The notes under the pieces were generated by a model. The model ran no database searches. It had not been told where the DNA came from and worked only from the letters and a program-made list of their open reading frames with translations. From NCBI RefSeq assembly GCF_029407905.1, contig NC_073629.1:52994801-53058800 (forward strand): a DNA stretch of 64,000 bases, read 5' to 3'. The translations under genes were made by a program, and so were the position numbers. Positions 1 to 10,146 of this stretch are shown here, in pieces. Position 1 is the first letter of the stretch. The number at the start of each line of letters is the position of its first letter. Origin of the DNA: Bubalus kerabau (Eukaryota; Chordata; Mammalia; Artiodactyla; Bovidae).

Positions 1-93
1 ACCAGCTCCAATATTCTTGCCTGAAAAATTACATGTACAGAGGGGCCTGATGGGTTCCAGTCCATAGTGTTGGCAAAGAGTTGGACACGACTG

Positions 94-94
<1 letters not shown>
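1..94 (+). mobile_element. Bov-tA SINE, cut by window start
   Basis: The text has the Bov-tA body order: CTCCAATATTCTTGCCTG, then the ACAGAGG block, then GAGTTGGACACGACTGAGC. It runs directly into a CA repeat, which is the usual tail of this tRNA-derived ruminant SINE. The 5' part lies outside the window. It is non-coding and is mobilised only by LINE proteins. Confidence 0.9.

Positions 95-137
<43 letters not shown>
95..137. repeat. (CA)n microsatellite, about 21 units
   Basis: An uninterrupted CA run follows the 3' end of a Bov-tA SINE. It probably grew from the SINE tail and is likely length-polymorphic. Confidence 0.97.
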
Positions 138-140
<3 letters not shown>

Positions 141-635
141 CCAAGCTCTCTGTGTGAGGCTAAAGAATAAAAGCAATATGCCAGAGTACTAATTGGCAAC
201 AAGAATTGACTGTCTTAGGGACCAAAATGCTCAAAAGCCTACATGATCAGTACCTTCTTTTCCTGAAGGAAGACACTGCATCATCATCAGAAAGTTGCTT
301 GGGGTTGAAGGAAGGCTTATGGAATCAGAACAAGCAGAGCTAAATGACTCGGATGTTCAGTGAAACCAAACTAATACAAACTGATGCTTCCATGTAAAAC
401 TAACCAAGGCTAGTTGAAACCCTGGAAGTGAACTGGACGCAGCCCTTTGTGTTCTTCTTCGCATTACAGATACCTTGGCCAAGGGTACCCAATGCCTTAG
501 TTTGCTGGGCTGGACCCACTTTAACATGGATGACTCTTTCCCAAGCAGTACTTTGCTATTTACATGAAAGTAACCAAGAGAGCAGCCTCAAGAGAGTCTT
601 TTTGAGGTCATAAACATGGGCTACTTTCTCTTTAT
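138..635. other. unique DNA, nothing recognised
   Basis: There is no repeat family, RNA gene or credible exon that I can support here. The only open frame of any length (61 codons) has no recognisable domain. Confidence 0.6.
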
Positions 636-646
636 CAAGGGATAAT

Positions 647-766
647 CCTTTTTTTATGCCATGCCATGCAGCTTATGAGATCTTAGTTCCCTAACCTGGG
701 GTTGAACCAGGGCCATGGGAGTGAAAGCTCAGAATCCTAAACACTGGACAGCCAGGGAATTCTCAC
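647..766 (-). mobile_element. CHR-type tRNA-derived SINE
   Basis: Read on the plus strand it shows the reverse complement of the CHR SINE: GAGATCTTAGTTCCCTAACC, then GGTTGAACCAGGGCC, then CACTGGACAGCCAGGGAA. It is flanked by a perfect 11-bp target-site duplication, CAAGGGATAAT, at 636-646 and 767-777. This older artiodactyl SINE class is distinct from Bov-tA. Confidence 0.88.
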
Positions 767-777
767 CAAGGGATAAT

Positions 778-2475
778 TTTATAGGAAAAAAAATCCTCAC
801 CTTATATTTGAGCATCTATGATGTACATTTTTAATTAAGAATCAATAATTAAGTATATTCTAGAATCATGACTTCTATAGGATAAGATTCCCTTCCATGG
901 TTTCCTATTGCCTCCAAAAAACTTGGTTTTTGGAAAAAGCAAGATAGTACAGTATTGGCCATCTGGAGGACATGGAGGACACTGTTTCTATAACTGTCTC
1001 CTATAACTGTTTCTAGGACAGCTTAGCACAACAGGTTTTCAGTAACAAATATTTGCAGATAATGATTAGAAAACTATCAAGTGTTTTAAATGGAACCATA
1101 TATTTTCTTCCAATTAGGAAGAGAATGACGTTTTTAAAACTTAAGATTGACCTACCATGCAGGATATGCCACATACTCTGGGCTGATTTATGGGTCCCAG
1201 GAAAATAGGATGGGTTTGTCTTTTTAATAGTTTTCTTTATAGAATTCTTGCTGCATATATAGTTGTATTTTTTGTATATTTTACCCCTTTCTTGAAAAAG
1301 CAAAAAGGCTGTCCCCTGTGAACCCCCTGTCCTAACACAGAGGTCTTTCCTGAGACTTGGGCCAGGAAGTGGGCTACTCAGAACATTTGTGTCAAAGGGT
1401 CTCTGGTTTAATGACTGACTATAGATATAGAAGGAAAAAAGCCTGGTTAAATGGGGAATAAAAATTCTAGGAAAAATGAAAATGACATTTTAGCTCCAAA
1501 ATCATCCCCAGTGGAAGTGGCTCCCTTCCTGCATATAGCAGATGCGCAGGTGTAACGCCATTTGAAGGCCTGGCCCCTAAAGTGCCTTGCAGGCTCTTCC
1601 ATGGTCTGTGGCTTTGCTAATTCTGTGCCTGGAGCAAAGGATTCTGGGATGTCAGAGCTGCACACGATGTCAGGAGCTAGACCCTTGAGCCTATGACACA
1701 GAGTCGCCCAGCCAGTGATATTTACATTGGACTTTGTGTGGATGAAGACTAGCTTTCGTGTGTTAAGCCAGAGATGCTTGTAGTTGTCTGTTACCCACTC
1801 AACCCAGCCTGGCCTGGCTGCAAGAAGCAGGTGAGTCCAGGGAGGAAGATGCTGCCAGCACTCGTGGATTTCATTCTCAGCTGCATCTGTTCTCTCTGTT
1901 CTGATAAATGAACACAGGATGGACCTACCACTCAGGACATTTGTAAATGAATTTTTTTTTTATTTTAAAGTATAAAACAATTTTTTGTTGTAGGTGATAT
2001 GGTAAAGATGCTGGATAATTTTAAGAAGAATGAGAAAGGATATAAAACTATATTTAAAAAAGTAATTACAATCTGCCATCTTCCCGATCTTATTCCCCTT
2101 ATCCTCTTAGCTTATTTTAGGTATAGTAAATAATTTTTTAAATCAAATCAATATTCAATATGGAAAAACACATCAGACCTACTATTGTATGCAGACTCAC
2201 CTGGGGCCCCTTCAGTGTAGATCCTGAAGACGGGGTCTGAGCCAAGCTTGAACCCAAGTGTAAGCCAGGGTCTGGCACTCACTGGACTCTCCACCACAAA
2301 CACTGATTGGACATCCAGCTCCTGAGCGACAAGCAAGAAATAAAGTCAAGTGTTTGGATCTGGCACAAAATGTAGTGGATCAGGAAAGAGCAGTCTGAGA
2401 ATGAGGGGTGCTGGCAGGGTCAGGGTTGCCAGCATTAGGGGGAAAGGCTTTATACTGTGCTGAGTTGCCAAAAGG
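778..2475. other. unique DNA, nothing recognised
   Basis: About 1.7 kb with no repeat I can name. The longest frames (96, 72 and 62 codons, all minus strand) have no family features and no convincing splice or initiation context. It contains some T-rich runs near 1952 but no promoter or terminator signal worth calling. Confidence 0.55.
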
Positions 2476-2477
2476 GT

Positions 2478-2775
2478 CTTTTTAAGCCCAGTTTTAGGTT
2501 CACAGCAAAATTAGGCAGAAAACATATGCAGTTTCTTTATACCCAGTGTCTCCACACCTGCATAACTTCTCCCATTATCAACCTGCCCCATCATAGTGAT
2601 ATATTGTTCTAATTGATGAACCCACATTCCGTGTCCTTATCACCCAAAGTCTGTGGTTTACATTGCAGTTCACTCTTGGTGTCGTGCATTCTATACGTTT
2701 TGAAAAAAGGAGAGTGGCATGTATTCACCATTATAGTGTCAAACATAGTATTCCACTGTTCTAAAATTCCGAGGT
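2478..2775 (-). mobile_element. ancient L1 (L1M-type) 3' UTR fragment
   Basis: The stretch GGTTCACAGCAAAATTAGGC, then CTCCCATTATCAACCTGCCC, then TTATCACCCAAAGTCTGTGG, then CATTATAGTGTCAAACATAG is a familiar old mammalian L1 3' UTR in antisense orientation. It is diverged and has no TSD that I can see. An overlapping 119-codon plus-strand frame (from 2613) and a 134-codon minus-strand frame (to 3013) are therefore not credible genes. Confidence 0.65.
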
Positions 2776-3160
2776 ACGTTTTTACAGTGGACACAAATAA
2801 ACAGCTCCATCCACAGCTTTCTCTAAGGAGGCATTTTTTTCCCAGCTCACAGCCAAAAGACTGCAAGAATTCTTCTGGTATCCATGTGGGAGAGAAAAGC
2901 CCATGTAGGATGCTGGAAGATGTGAATGGAGCTTGTGGGGCCATTCCAAGCATTCCCTGGAGTTTAGCTTGAGAAAATAATAAGAGTTCTATAGGATCAG
3001 TGATCTCACTCATCTGGACTACGGTAAATCTCTTCTATATTACTGCTCAGCCTCTGAGAATATTGCATTGGGTCTCATTTTATTAAAGAATGCCGTGCAT
3101 ACACAGAAGTTGCTATTTAATTTTTAGCTGCAAGATACAATTTTGAAAAACCATTATCTT
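2776..3160. other. unique DNA, nothing recognised
   Basis: This is the spacer between the old L1 fragment and the next SINE. No feature can be supported. Confidence 0.5.
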
Positions 3161-3163
3161 GAA

Positions 3164-3350
3164 AGTGCAATAGAATCCACCTGCAAATGCAGGAGACAAA
3201 GGAGACAAGAGTTCGATTCCTGGGCCAGGAGGATCCCCTGAAGGAGGAAATGACAAATCACTCCAGTATTTTTGCCTGAAAAATTTCATGGACAGAGGAG
3301 CCTTGTGGGCGACAGTCAATAGGTCACAAAGACATGACTAAGTACACACA
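3164..3350 (+). mobile_element. Bov-tA SINE
   Basis: It carries the ordered Bov-tA blocks: AGAATCCACCTGCAAATGCA, GTTCGATTCCTGGGCCAGG, CACTCCAGTATTTTTGCCTG, and a degraded TCACAAAGACATGACTAAG end. The TTCGATTCC part is the B-box of the ancestral tRNA promoter. Several substitutions suggest an older copy. Confidence 0.9.
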
Positions 3351-4181
3351 TACAGAAAATGCAATAATCAAACAATGTAATCATGAATGTTAAACCTTCT
3401 TGGAATATTATTTTAACTGCTTGCCAGCTGGAAGCAAGAGTTGACAAGGAAATGTGTGACTTGGTGGACTTTCAGATTTGTCAAAGCATCTACACTTTCC
3501 AACAAGATTTATTTGTTAAAATACGTTGTTTCTCTGCATGATTGTTTTGAAACTATCAACTAGTGCAAAATCCTTAAACAGAGTAGACAGATTTGCATTT
3601 CCTATTCATTCCAGCCTAATATTTAGGATTAAATCACTTTAAGAGACACAATTGAATCATTTCTCAGAGGAGTCAGAAGGCCCACATATATCACCCATTG
3701 CCTCCGAAACTTCTGGCTGCTCTGTGAGATCAGAGTCATAAATTTCATGACATAACGGAAAATATCAGAAAACCATAGCATGCATTTTCAGAGGGCCCAG
3801 AGAGGGGGTTCATATTGTCATGAAACATCCCTGGTAATTGTTCCCATCACCTGCCCATGGATCTCTACAGAAAGGAGCACCTGAGTATTTGGTCAGTGGC
3901 TGGGAATCTTGGGGGTCATTCAGCTGTTTGGTAGGTATATGCCACCTTCCCCATTCACAGGAGGTTCAGCAGGGCTGTGGGTCACAGTTCAGTGTCCCAG
4001 TAAGAATGTCCTCGTTTATAGCTCTGAACTTTGGCACATGAGACCTCCCCTGTGTAGCATCCTTCTGTCTCAGTGAATTCCCCATTCTGTTCACTCATAC
4101 TTCCTACCTGCCAGCTCCCAGCACTTGTTTCCTTGTGCTGTAACTCACATGTCTGTCTTCACTATCAAGAAGTCAGACATT
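3351..4181. other. unique DNA, nothing recognised
   Basis: There is no named repeat. A 67-codon frame at 3838-4041 has no recognisable domain and no context that would support it as a gene. Confidence 0.5.
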
Positions 4182-4193
4182 GAAATTACAGAG

Positions 4194-4391
4194 TCACTCA
4201 GTCGTGTCTGACTCTTTGTGACCACATGGACTGTAGTCCTCCAGGTTCCTCTGTCCATGGAATTTTTCAGGCAAGAATACTGAAGTGTGTTGCCATTTTC
4301 TCTTTCAGGGGGTCTCCCCAGCCCAGGGACGGAACCCGAGTCTCCTGCATTGGCAGGCAGATTCTTTACCTCTGAACCACTTGGGAAGTTC
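4194..4391 (-). mobile_element. Bov-tA SINE
   Basis: This is the reverse-complement Bov-tA: TCACTCAGTCGTGTCTGACT through ATTCTTTACCTCTGAACCAC. A near-perfect TSD, GAAATTACAGAG (4182-4193) and AAACTTACAGAG (4392-4403), brackets it, which fixes both ends. Confidence 0.93.
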
Positions 4392-4519
4392 AAACTTACA
4401 GAGACCAGGGCTTATACCTATTTTCTCTGCATGCCCTGAACTTAGCCGATACTCAAAGAAATAAGTAGATAGATATGCCCACCTGCTTGGGGAGTGGGAG
4501 GTGGAGCAGGGATTGATCT

Positions 4520-4705
4520 TAGCTCCTGGCTTCTCTTATTCGAACTAGCTTCATGTCGCAGGCAAGGACTTAACCTTCGTATGCCTCAGTTTCCTTATCT
4601 GTAAAATGGGAATGATAATGGTGCCTACTTCATAAGATTGTGACTATCAAATGATTTATACATATATTAAACTTAAAATGATATCTTGCACTAGTGAGAG
4701 CTCAG
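4520..4705 (+). mobile_element. MIR SINE
   Basis: The MIR core CTCAGTTTCCTTATCTGTAA is followed by AATGGGAATGATAATGGTGCC and the CTTCATAAGATTG segment. MIR is an ancient tRNA-derived SINE shared by all mammals. This copy is part of a larger old duplication; the paralogous copy is at 6515-6710. Confidence 0.85.
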
Positions 4706-4761
4706 TGAATCTTAACTAACAAAATGAGCCCTCAAAAAAAAAAAAAATGTGAGCTGTCCTT

Positions 4762-5185
4762 CACAGAATTTTGTGAGAATTCAGTGGTGGGCAGTGGTGT
4801 TTCCCAAATTTTAGTTTTTAATGTTCATACACCATATAAGCAATTTTTAAAAACCTATGGGGTATAGTTGTTTTACAATATTGTGCTAGTTTCTGCCGTA
4901 CAACAAAGTGAATAAGCTATATGTATACATATATCCCCTTCCTCTTGGATCTCCCCTCCCCCAACCCCTCCATCCATATGAGCAATTTTTAATGTTATAC
5001 CTGGGTTCCATCTGTATTATTATTTACTTTCTGTGTTATAACAAGCAACTCTCCCCCTCCCATTTTTTAACTTACTGCTTTTTTGGTCTTATTTCAAGCA
5101 GTAACTTGCAAAAATTTGATGTACTGGATTTATTTTTCTATTACATAGTAAAATGTATGTAAAACTTTCTCTTTCACACACACAC
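4762..5185 (+). mobile_element. unclassified insertion flanked by about 20-bp direct repeats
   Basis: AAAAAATGTGAGCTGTCCTT (ending 4761) and AAAAAATGTGAACTGTCCTT (5186-5205) flank this 424-bp block. The block ends in a CA run plus A-rich tail, as expected for plus-strand retroposition. A paralogous segment at 6757-6825 is contiguous across the same point and so acts as an empty site. I do not recognise the inserted body, apart from a separate L1 tail nested in it at 4851-4973. Confidence 0.5.
4851..4973 (-). mobile_element. 5'-truncated L1 3' end
   Basis: TTGTTTTACAATATTGTGCTAG, then TACAACAAAGTGAATAAGC, then the C-rich TCTCCCCTCCCCCAACCCC is the antisense 3' terminus of an artiodactyl L1. 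A 19-bp TSD with one mismatch flanks it: CCATATAAGCAATTTTTAA (4832-4850) and CCATATGAGCAATTTTTAA (4974-4992). Confidence 0.88.
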
Positions 5186-5260
5186 AAAAAATGTGAACTG
5201 TCCTTATCGGTCATAATAAAGTTGTTTAGGATGGCCCAACTTTGCTGACTTGCCTCCAAC
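5186..5260 (+). repeat. old duplication, left copy (partner at 6757-6830)
   Basis: ATGTGAACTGTCCTTA and GGCCCAACTTTGCTGAC here align in order with ATGTGAACTTTCCTTA and GGCCCAACTCTGTTGAC at 6763 onward. By eye the two copies agree at roughly three quarters of positions. Each is preceded by a MIR copy and a GAGC(CC/TT)TC-A-run block, so the duplicated unit is larger than this piece. Confidence 0.55.
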
Positions 5261-6000
5261 AGTCCAGGTCTCAGTGTGAGTAAGAGAGGGTGATTGGGTT
5301 TACTAGGAGGAGTGATTTGCTGGGGGTCTCAGAGACTCCAGTAGAGAGAGATGGGCTTTTTTTTTTTTTTTCCTGGAGTGAGCTTTCCTTAATTATTTGA
5401 ATGACCAAATGGCAGGCCTTAATCAACATCTACTCTAAGAGGAAGACTAGAAATATGACCTTCATACTTCTCTCCCCCAAGTGCTGGCTCTAAGGGGATT
5501 TTGGATGGACCCTGGGAAAGGTGGCAAAGTGCAGGTCTGACCTTGGCCAGCACTTCAGGCTCTAGTGTCCCTGAAATTCCACAGACCCAAGGACTCTGAA
5601 GGAATGTGGGGAATGATGGCCCATGAAGTGGGGGAGGGGACACTGGCCACCAGCTGAGATTAGTTAGTGACTCAGAGGCAGACTTCAAACATTTCTAGAC
5701 AAAGGGAAAAGGGGATGTTTGGAGGAAAGGGAGTGGGCACAGATTGGGAGTGGATGTGGCAAAAGGTCGCCCTAGACATGGAAGCAGGTATCTCCATCGT
5801 CAGACCTGCCTGGCCGGCTGGGCAGAGGCTGCAAGGGGGAGAAGCAGCCTAGCTGGGTGTTGTCTGAGGGCAGCAGGGAACAGAGACTAAGAAGAAGCCA
5901 TTCCAGTGCCATTTCCACTGGATAACCTCCTGAGATTGGGAGGCCTATGTCCACACGGGAAGAAACTCTGAGTTCACAGACAGGTGCCCCAGGAGCAAGT
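5261..6000. other. unique DNA, nothing recognised
   Basis: This contains a T15 run near 5357 and G-rich stretches near 5630 and 5720. No exon or repeat family can be supported. Confidence 0.5.
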
Positions 6001-6009
6001 CCCAGCTCT

Positions 6010-6150
6010 CTGTCCACTTGTTTGGGGCACTTGAGTGGCCACTTAGCTTTGCTGAGCCTCACACTCTCCTCCTGTAAAATGGAGCTGATATACCTCCATC
6101 ACAGAGCCACTGTCAGTCTCTAATGAAATAAAGCTTGTGATGTGTTCTGA
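6010..6150 (+). mobile_element. MIR SINE fragment
   Basis: GCTGAGCCTCACACTCTCC is followed by TCCTGTAAAATGGAGCTGAT and CTAATGAAATAAAGC, matching the MIR core and 3' region. It is diverged and partial. Confidence 0.65.
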
Positions 6151-6247
6151 AGATTGTAATGTGATTGATCTATAGCAGGCATTTTAATTCTCATTATCAG
6201 TATTTAGGGTGTTTTAAAGACCTAGAGAAGGTTTCCTTCTCCTTCCT

Positions 6248-6372
6248 AGAGAAGGAAATGGCAACCTACTCCAGTATTCTTGCCTGGGAAATCCCAAGGA
6301 CAGGAGAGCCTGGCAGGCTACAGTCTTTTGGGTCACAAAGAATCCGACACAACAGAGTGACTGAGCACCCAT
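6248..6372 (+). mobile_element. Bov-tA SINE, 5'-truncated
   Basis: GAGAAGGAAATGGCAACCTA, CTCCAGTATTCTTGCCTGG and GTCACAAAGAATCCGACACA are the 3' half of Bov-tA. The tRNA-like head is missing. Confidence 0.9.
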
Positions 6373-6514
6373 ATGCAAAGACTCCTGGATGGGTCCAACT
6401 GAGCCACGTTGGGTCATTTGAATCCAGCAGCTTGGGTGGCAGCTCAGGGAAGGTCCCACCAGTTCAGATGCCCCTCTCCCTCCTTCATCCTACACAGCCT
6501 GGATAAGACTGGCA

Positions 6515-6710
6515 GTACAGAATGGTGGTTGGGGGTCTGGGGGTCCAGAGTGCTTGCATTTGAATCCTGTCTTGGTCACTGAGTAGCTTCACGGCCTTCG
6601 GTAAGCAACTTAACCTTTCTGTACTTCAGTTTTCTCATCTGTAAAATGGGGATAATACTGGTGTGACCTCACAGGATGTTGTAAATATTGAATCACACAT
6701 GATAATTTAC
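6515..6710 (+). mobile_element. MIR SINE, nearly complete
   Basis: The blocks GCATTTGAATCCTGTCTTGG, GTAAGCAACTTAACCTTTCT and TTCTCATCTGTAAAATGGGG, followed by a TTGTAAATATTGAA segment, are the MIR body and core. Downstream sequence resembles that after the MIR at 4520, marking both as parts of an old duplication. Confidence 0.9.
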
Positions 6711-6756
6711 AATGCATTTATATATGTAAAATGATAGGTAGTAAAGTGAGCTTTCA

Positions 6757-6830
6757 AAAAATGTGAACTTTCCTTAGTAGCCATGGTAATGTCATTCCAA
6801 ACGGCCCAACTCTGTTGACCTCCCTGCCAA
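6757..6830 (+). repeat. old duplication, right copy (empty-site partner of 4742-5260)
   Basis: It aligns with 5186-5260 and, without a gap, across the position where the left copy holds the 4762-5185 insertion. This supports the order duplication first, insertion later. Confidence 0.55.
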
Positions 6831-8620
6831 TTCATGGAACACTGGGACCTTTCCACCCTAGCAGATCAGCCAGGAAGCTAGGAAGAAAAAAAATATATAA
6901 ATCTCTGCAAAAATGAAAATGCCTTTTTTGGGGGGGAATAAAATGGAGTGATTGCAGACTATGGAAATCTTGTATGACTTAGATCCTAGTACATCCAAAA
7001 CCTGGGGCTATTCCCAATGATCCACTCCTGACTTTCTGTAGAAGGAAGCTCAGCTTCTCCAGCAACTTGATCAGTGGGACTTTCTGCGGCTCCAGTGCTC
7101 TTTCCAGTGATGAATCATATACTTTAAGACTAGAAGGGATCCTAGAAGATCACTCAGGCCAATGGGATGGTGGGGTTCTTAAGGGGAAAAAAAAGTAGAC
7201 TGAGGAAGTTCAGTTCTTCAGGGGGAAAAAACCACTATCTGCCTCCCAGAGAAGAAAATGCCCCCACCCTGTGCTGCTGAGGAGGGTTGAAAATGCCTTC
7301 TAGCAGTTCCTTAAACAACTCTTGAGCCCCTGTCTCAGTCCTATGCCATCCAGAATTGCACAGTTCAGGAGAGGGAGGCCCATGCCTAGCAGATCTTTGC
7401 AACACTTCGTGGTTAAAGCCATGTTGCGGATTTTTACCTGGTGTGGTATTCAGGCCAAGGGCAAGGGCAGCATGCACCCTGGGGGCATCAGTAGAAGAGG
7501 CTTTGGAGGAAATGGTGACACATGAGCTAACTTTGGAAGGAGAAAGAGGAGTCAACTCAGGTGAGAAAAATGGAAAGACCCTCCCATCAGAGTGAAGAGA
7601 GGAACAAGCAGATCGGGGTGGCTGGAGGCTAAAGTGGGTGCTGGAGATAGTAGAAGCTGATGATGAGGCTGGAGAGATTGGGAACTAGAGGGTGCAGGGC
7701 CTCGTGTGCCATGCTAAAAACGTGAGCTTGGAGAACAGGAGCCATCAGTAGGGTTTGCAGTAGAGAAATGTTCAGTCAAATGTGCAGCCTGGAGAAGCCC
7801 TTCAGGGGCTAGCTGGGTGGAGGGTGGGTTGGAGTGGGCAGGCCTGAAGGAGATTGTCTGACTTGCTACCTTGAGGTTTGTTCCTATGCCTTTCCCAGGT
7901 TACTGGTGATCACTAGGACTCCCCAAGACCTAGGTTACCAGAGTCATGCTGATGGTCCACACGTGGCCACCAAACATCCACCCCTCCTCCCATGTTAGCT
8001 CTTCTTAGTCACCCAGGTATTTCCCTCACCCCAAGTCCATGTACTTCAGGGGAATCTTGGCTGCTTCCGTGGGGCGTGAAACTCAGGCTCCAGTGAACGA
8101 ACACAGCTCCATCCCCCAATCACTGTGTTTGCTTTCAGAAAGGGCAAGCGATTTGATTCAGGCTGCTGAGATCCAAGGCAGCATTTGGGGGGACGGCACA
8201 AAGGCGGGGGTGAAAGTTTCATTCTAGAAGGTGAAACATGCAGATACGAGGGCTTGATCTGCTGCGACCGTTTTCCAGCAGAAGGGAAGGCAGTCCTAGG
8301 ACAAAGCTGGCTGGAGAGCAGAAAACATCAGGAAAGCAGACCCAAGACCCCGCTGATAGAAGGGAGTCAGATCAAGCCAGACCTGAAGCACATAACCCTT
8401 TCCTCAGAACAAATCCCTGGACTTTTCAATTACATAAGCCAGCAAGTTTCCTGTTTTCTAAACTTTTATTTTCTTGTTCTCAAAATCTCAGTGCTCAGGG
8501 GCAATAATCTAGGTCACAGTGGCCAGAACCGACCGTTTCTCAACATGTAAAAAAATTACTGGAGGTTTTCCTGACATCGTTTTTTAAAACTTAAAAGAAT
8601 TTTAAATCCATTTTACGTAG
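6831..8620. other. unique DNA, nothing recognised
   Basis: About 1.8 kb with no repeat that I can name. Overlapping frames of 60-121 codons occur at 7235-7595 and 8039-8550 on both strands. None shows a domain, signal peptide or repeat structure, and I see no consistent coding frame across neighbouring blocks. Confidence 0.5.
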
Positions 8621-8627
8621 CTCTCTG

Positions 8628-8783
8628 CACTTTTCACTTTCATGCATTGGAGGAGGAAATGGCAACCCACTCCAGTGTTCTTGCCTGGAGAATCCCAGGG
8701 ACGGCGGGGCCTGGTGGGCTGCCGTCTATGGGGTCGCACAGAGTCGGACACGACTGAAGCGACTTAGCAGCAGCAGCAGCTGC
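8628..8783 (+). mobile_element. BOV-A2 SINE, 3' unit
   Basis: ACTTTTCACTTTCATGCATT opens the element, GCAACCCACTCCAGTGTTCT follows, and GAAGCGACTTAGCAGCAGC closes it. This is the linker plus second monomer of BOV-A2. The first monomer is missing. Low divergence marks a fairly young copy. Confidence 0.95.
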
Positions 8784-8840
8784 TGGCAGAAACTTGCCTC
8801 TCCAATCGTCGTGTCTGAGTCCCTTTAACGCAGTGGTGTG

Positions 8841-8854
8841 CTGCCACCTGCTGG
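8841..8854 (-). promoter_or_regulatory. CTCF-type core motif
   Basis: The minus strand reads CCAGCAGGTGGCAG, a full match to the commonly cited CTCF core CCASYAGRKGGCRS. It lies in non-SINE sequence 58 bases after a BOV-A2 end. Occupancy cannot be judged from sequence. Its orientation is opposite to the second site at 10133. Confidence 0.55.
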
Positions 8855-9078
8855 TCACAGCGCAGAAGACCGAACCCCAGAACGTAGATTGAGATTGTTA
8901 ACGATGGGAAACGGCCTGAAGACCAGCATGGGGAATAAAGGAGAAATTCATTTTCTGCTAATGGATATTTAAGAGATGTTTAAATTTCAGCTAGCATGCA
9001 ATATTTTTGTAATTAGAAAAAAAAATAGGCGTTCACTTTGGGAAATATAATATTTCCTATCTTGTCATGTTTATTGTA

Positions 9079-9279
9079 TGCTCCGTTGCCTTTGACTCTT
9101 TGTGACCCCCATGGACTGGAGCCCACCAGGCTCTTCTGTCCATGGAATTTTCCAGGCAAGAATATCGGAGTGGGTAATCATTTCCTTCTCCCAGGGATCT
9201 TCCCGACCCAGGGATCGAACTCACATCTGTTGCATCTCCTACATTGGCAGGTGTTTTCTTTACCACTGCAACACCTGTG
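9079..9279 (-). mobile_element. Bov-tA SINE
   Basis: The reverse-complement Bov-tA runs from TTTGACTCTTTGTGACCCCC through GGCAGGTGTTTTCTTTACCA. The flanks ATGTTTATTGTA (9067-9078) and ATGTTGATTATA (9280-9291) agree at 10 of 12 positions and look like an aged TSD. Confidence 0.92.
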
Positions 9280-9390
9280 ATGTTGATTATACTTGGCTAT
9301 TTACATCAATACCTGCTATTTCCTTGAAGAGCAACAACCACAACAACCACCCCTCAACAAAAACTCCTCTTTTCCAGAACATCTGGGGGC

Positions 9391-9553
9391 ACGCACACAC
9401 ACACACACACCACACACACCACACATACCACACACACCCCCCACACACACACACCCCACACACACACCACACATACACACCACACATACACCACACTCAC
9501 ACACCACACACACACACACCTGGGTATACACACACCACACACATCACCCACAC

Positions 9554-9584
<31 letters not shown>

Positions 9585-9643
9585 GGGTATACACACACCA
9601 CACACATCACCCACACCACACACACACACACACACACACACAC
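9391..9643. repeat. compound CA-rich satellite with a 63-bp higher-order unit
   Basis: The array mixes CA runs with CCACACAC and CATACAC variants. From 9519 it contains two copies of a 63-bp unit beginning CCTGGGTATACACACACC (starts 9519 and 9582). All long open frames here, on both strands, are produced by the dinucleotide repeat and are not genes. Confidence 0.95.
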
Positions 9644-10132
9644 TCTTTGCCCCTACTAACTCTGCCTGAATCAGCAACTACTTATTTTTACTCTCTTTTC
9701 CTAGGCAGACAGCCCATTTTATGTGGGTTGGATCTTGTAGGCAGAAATCAGATCCTAGTCCAGTGTCTTTCTGTTCAGGAAACACTGATCAAGCTCTCCA
9801 AGCACTCTCCTTGGAGTCTCTCTGTAAGCTTGATGCAAGGAATAGCTACAGACTGCCCCCCCTCCACCAACCCTGTGAAGGATGGGACTTGATGGCTGCT
9901 CACTATAAAAATTCTCTTTGCAATCCTTTGTCTTTTCCAAGTGGTTAAGGAATTTGAGTCATTTTCCCTGTTTTGATACTACTTTAAAATTTCTGCACAG
10001 AAAATTTAGCATCTATTGGATTCATACCTTATACAAAACTGAAATAGTAAGAATTAGATCACAGAGTCCCTTCTGGCCTCCGCTTCAGGTGGTCCTGACT
10101 AGAACCAGGAGACTAGCAGCGGCTGCATCCCA
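9644..10132. other. unique DNA, nothing recognised
   Basis: No repeat or exon is recognised between the CA satellite and the CTCF-type site. Confidence 0.5.
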
Positions 10133-10146
10133 CCAGCAGGTGGCGC
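10133..10146 (+). promoter_or_regulatory. CTCF-type core motif
   Basis: CCAGCAGGTGGCGC is a full match to the CTCF core CCASYAGRKGGCRS on the plus strand. It lies in a GC-rich unique stretch (about 10080-10420) that carries few CpG pairs, so it is not an obvious CpG-island promoter. Confidence 0.6.

Noticed and set aside
95..137. CA and other short repeats as possible CRISPR arrays
   Set aside because: These are simple microsatellites in a mammalian genome, with no unique spacers.
2609..3013. 134-codon minus-strand and 119-codon plus-strand frames over the same DNA
   Set aside because: They largely overlap an old L1 3' UTR, and a real coding stretch would not be open equally well on both strands.
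3164..3350. tRNA-like A/B-box regions inside Bov-tA and CHR copies
   Set aside because: They are SINE heads derived from tRNA. None can fold as an intact tRNA with a full acceptor stem.
8039..8550. Frames of 62, 89 and 121 codons in unique DNA
   Set aside because: They overlap one another in different frames with no domain, conserved motif or splice context.
9102..9892. Long open frames (185 and 199 codons plus strand; 107 codons minus strand)
   Set aside because: They consist of HTHT or CVCV repeats and come from the CA satellite and a Bov-tA SINE.
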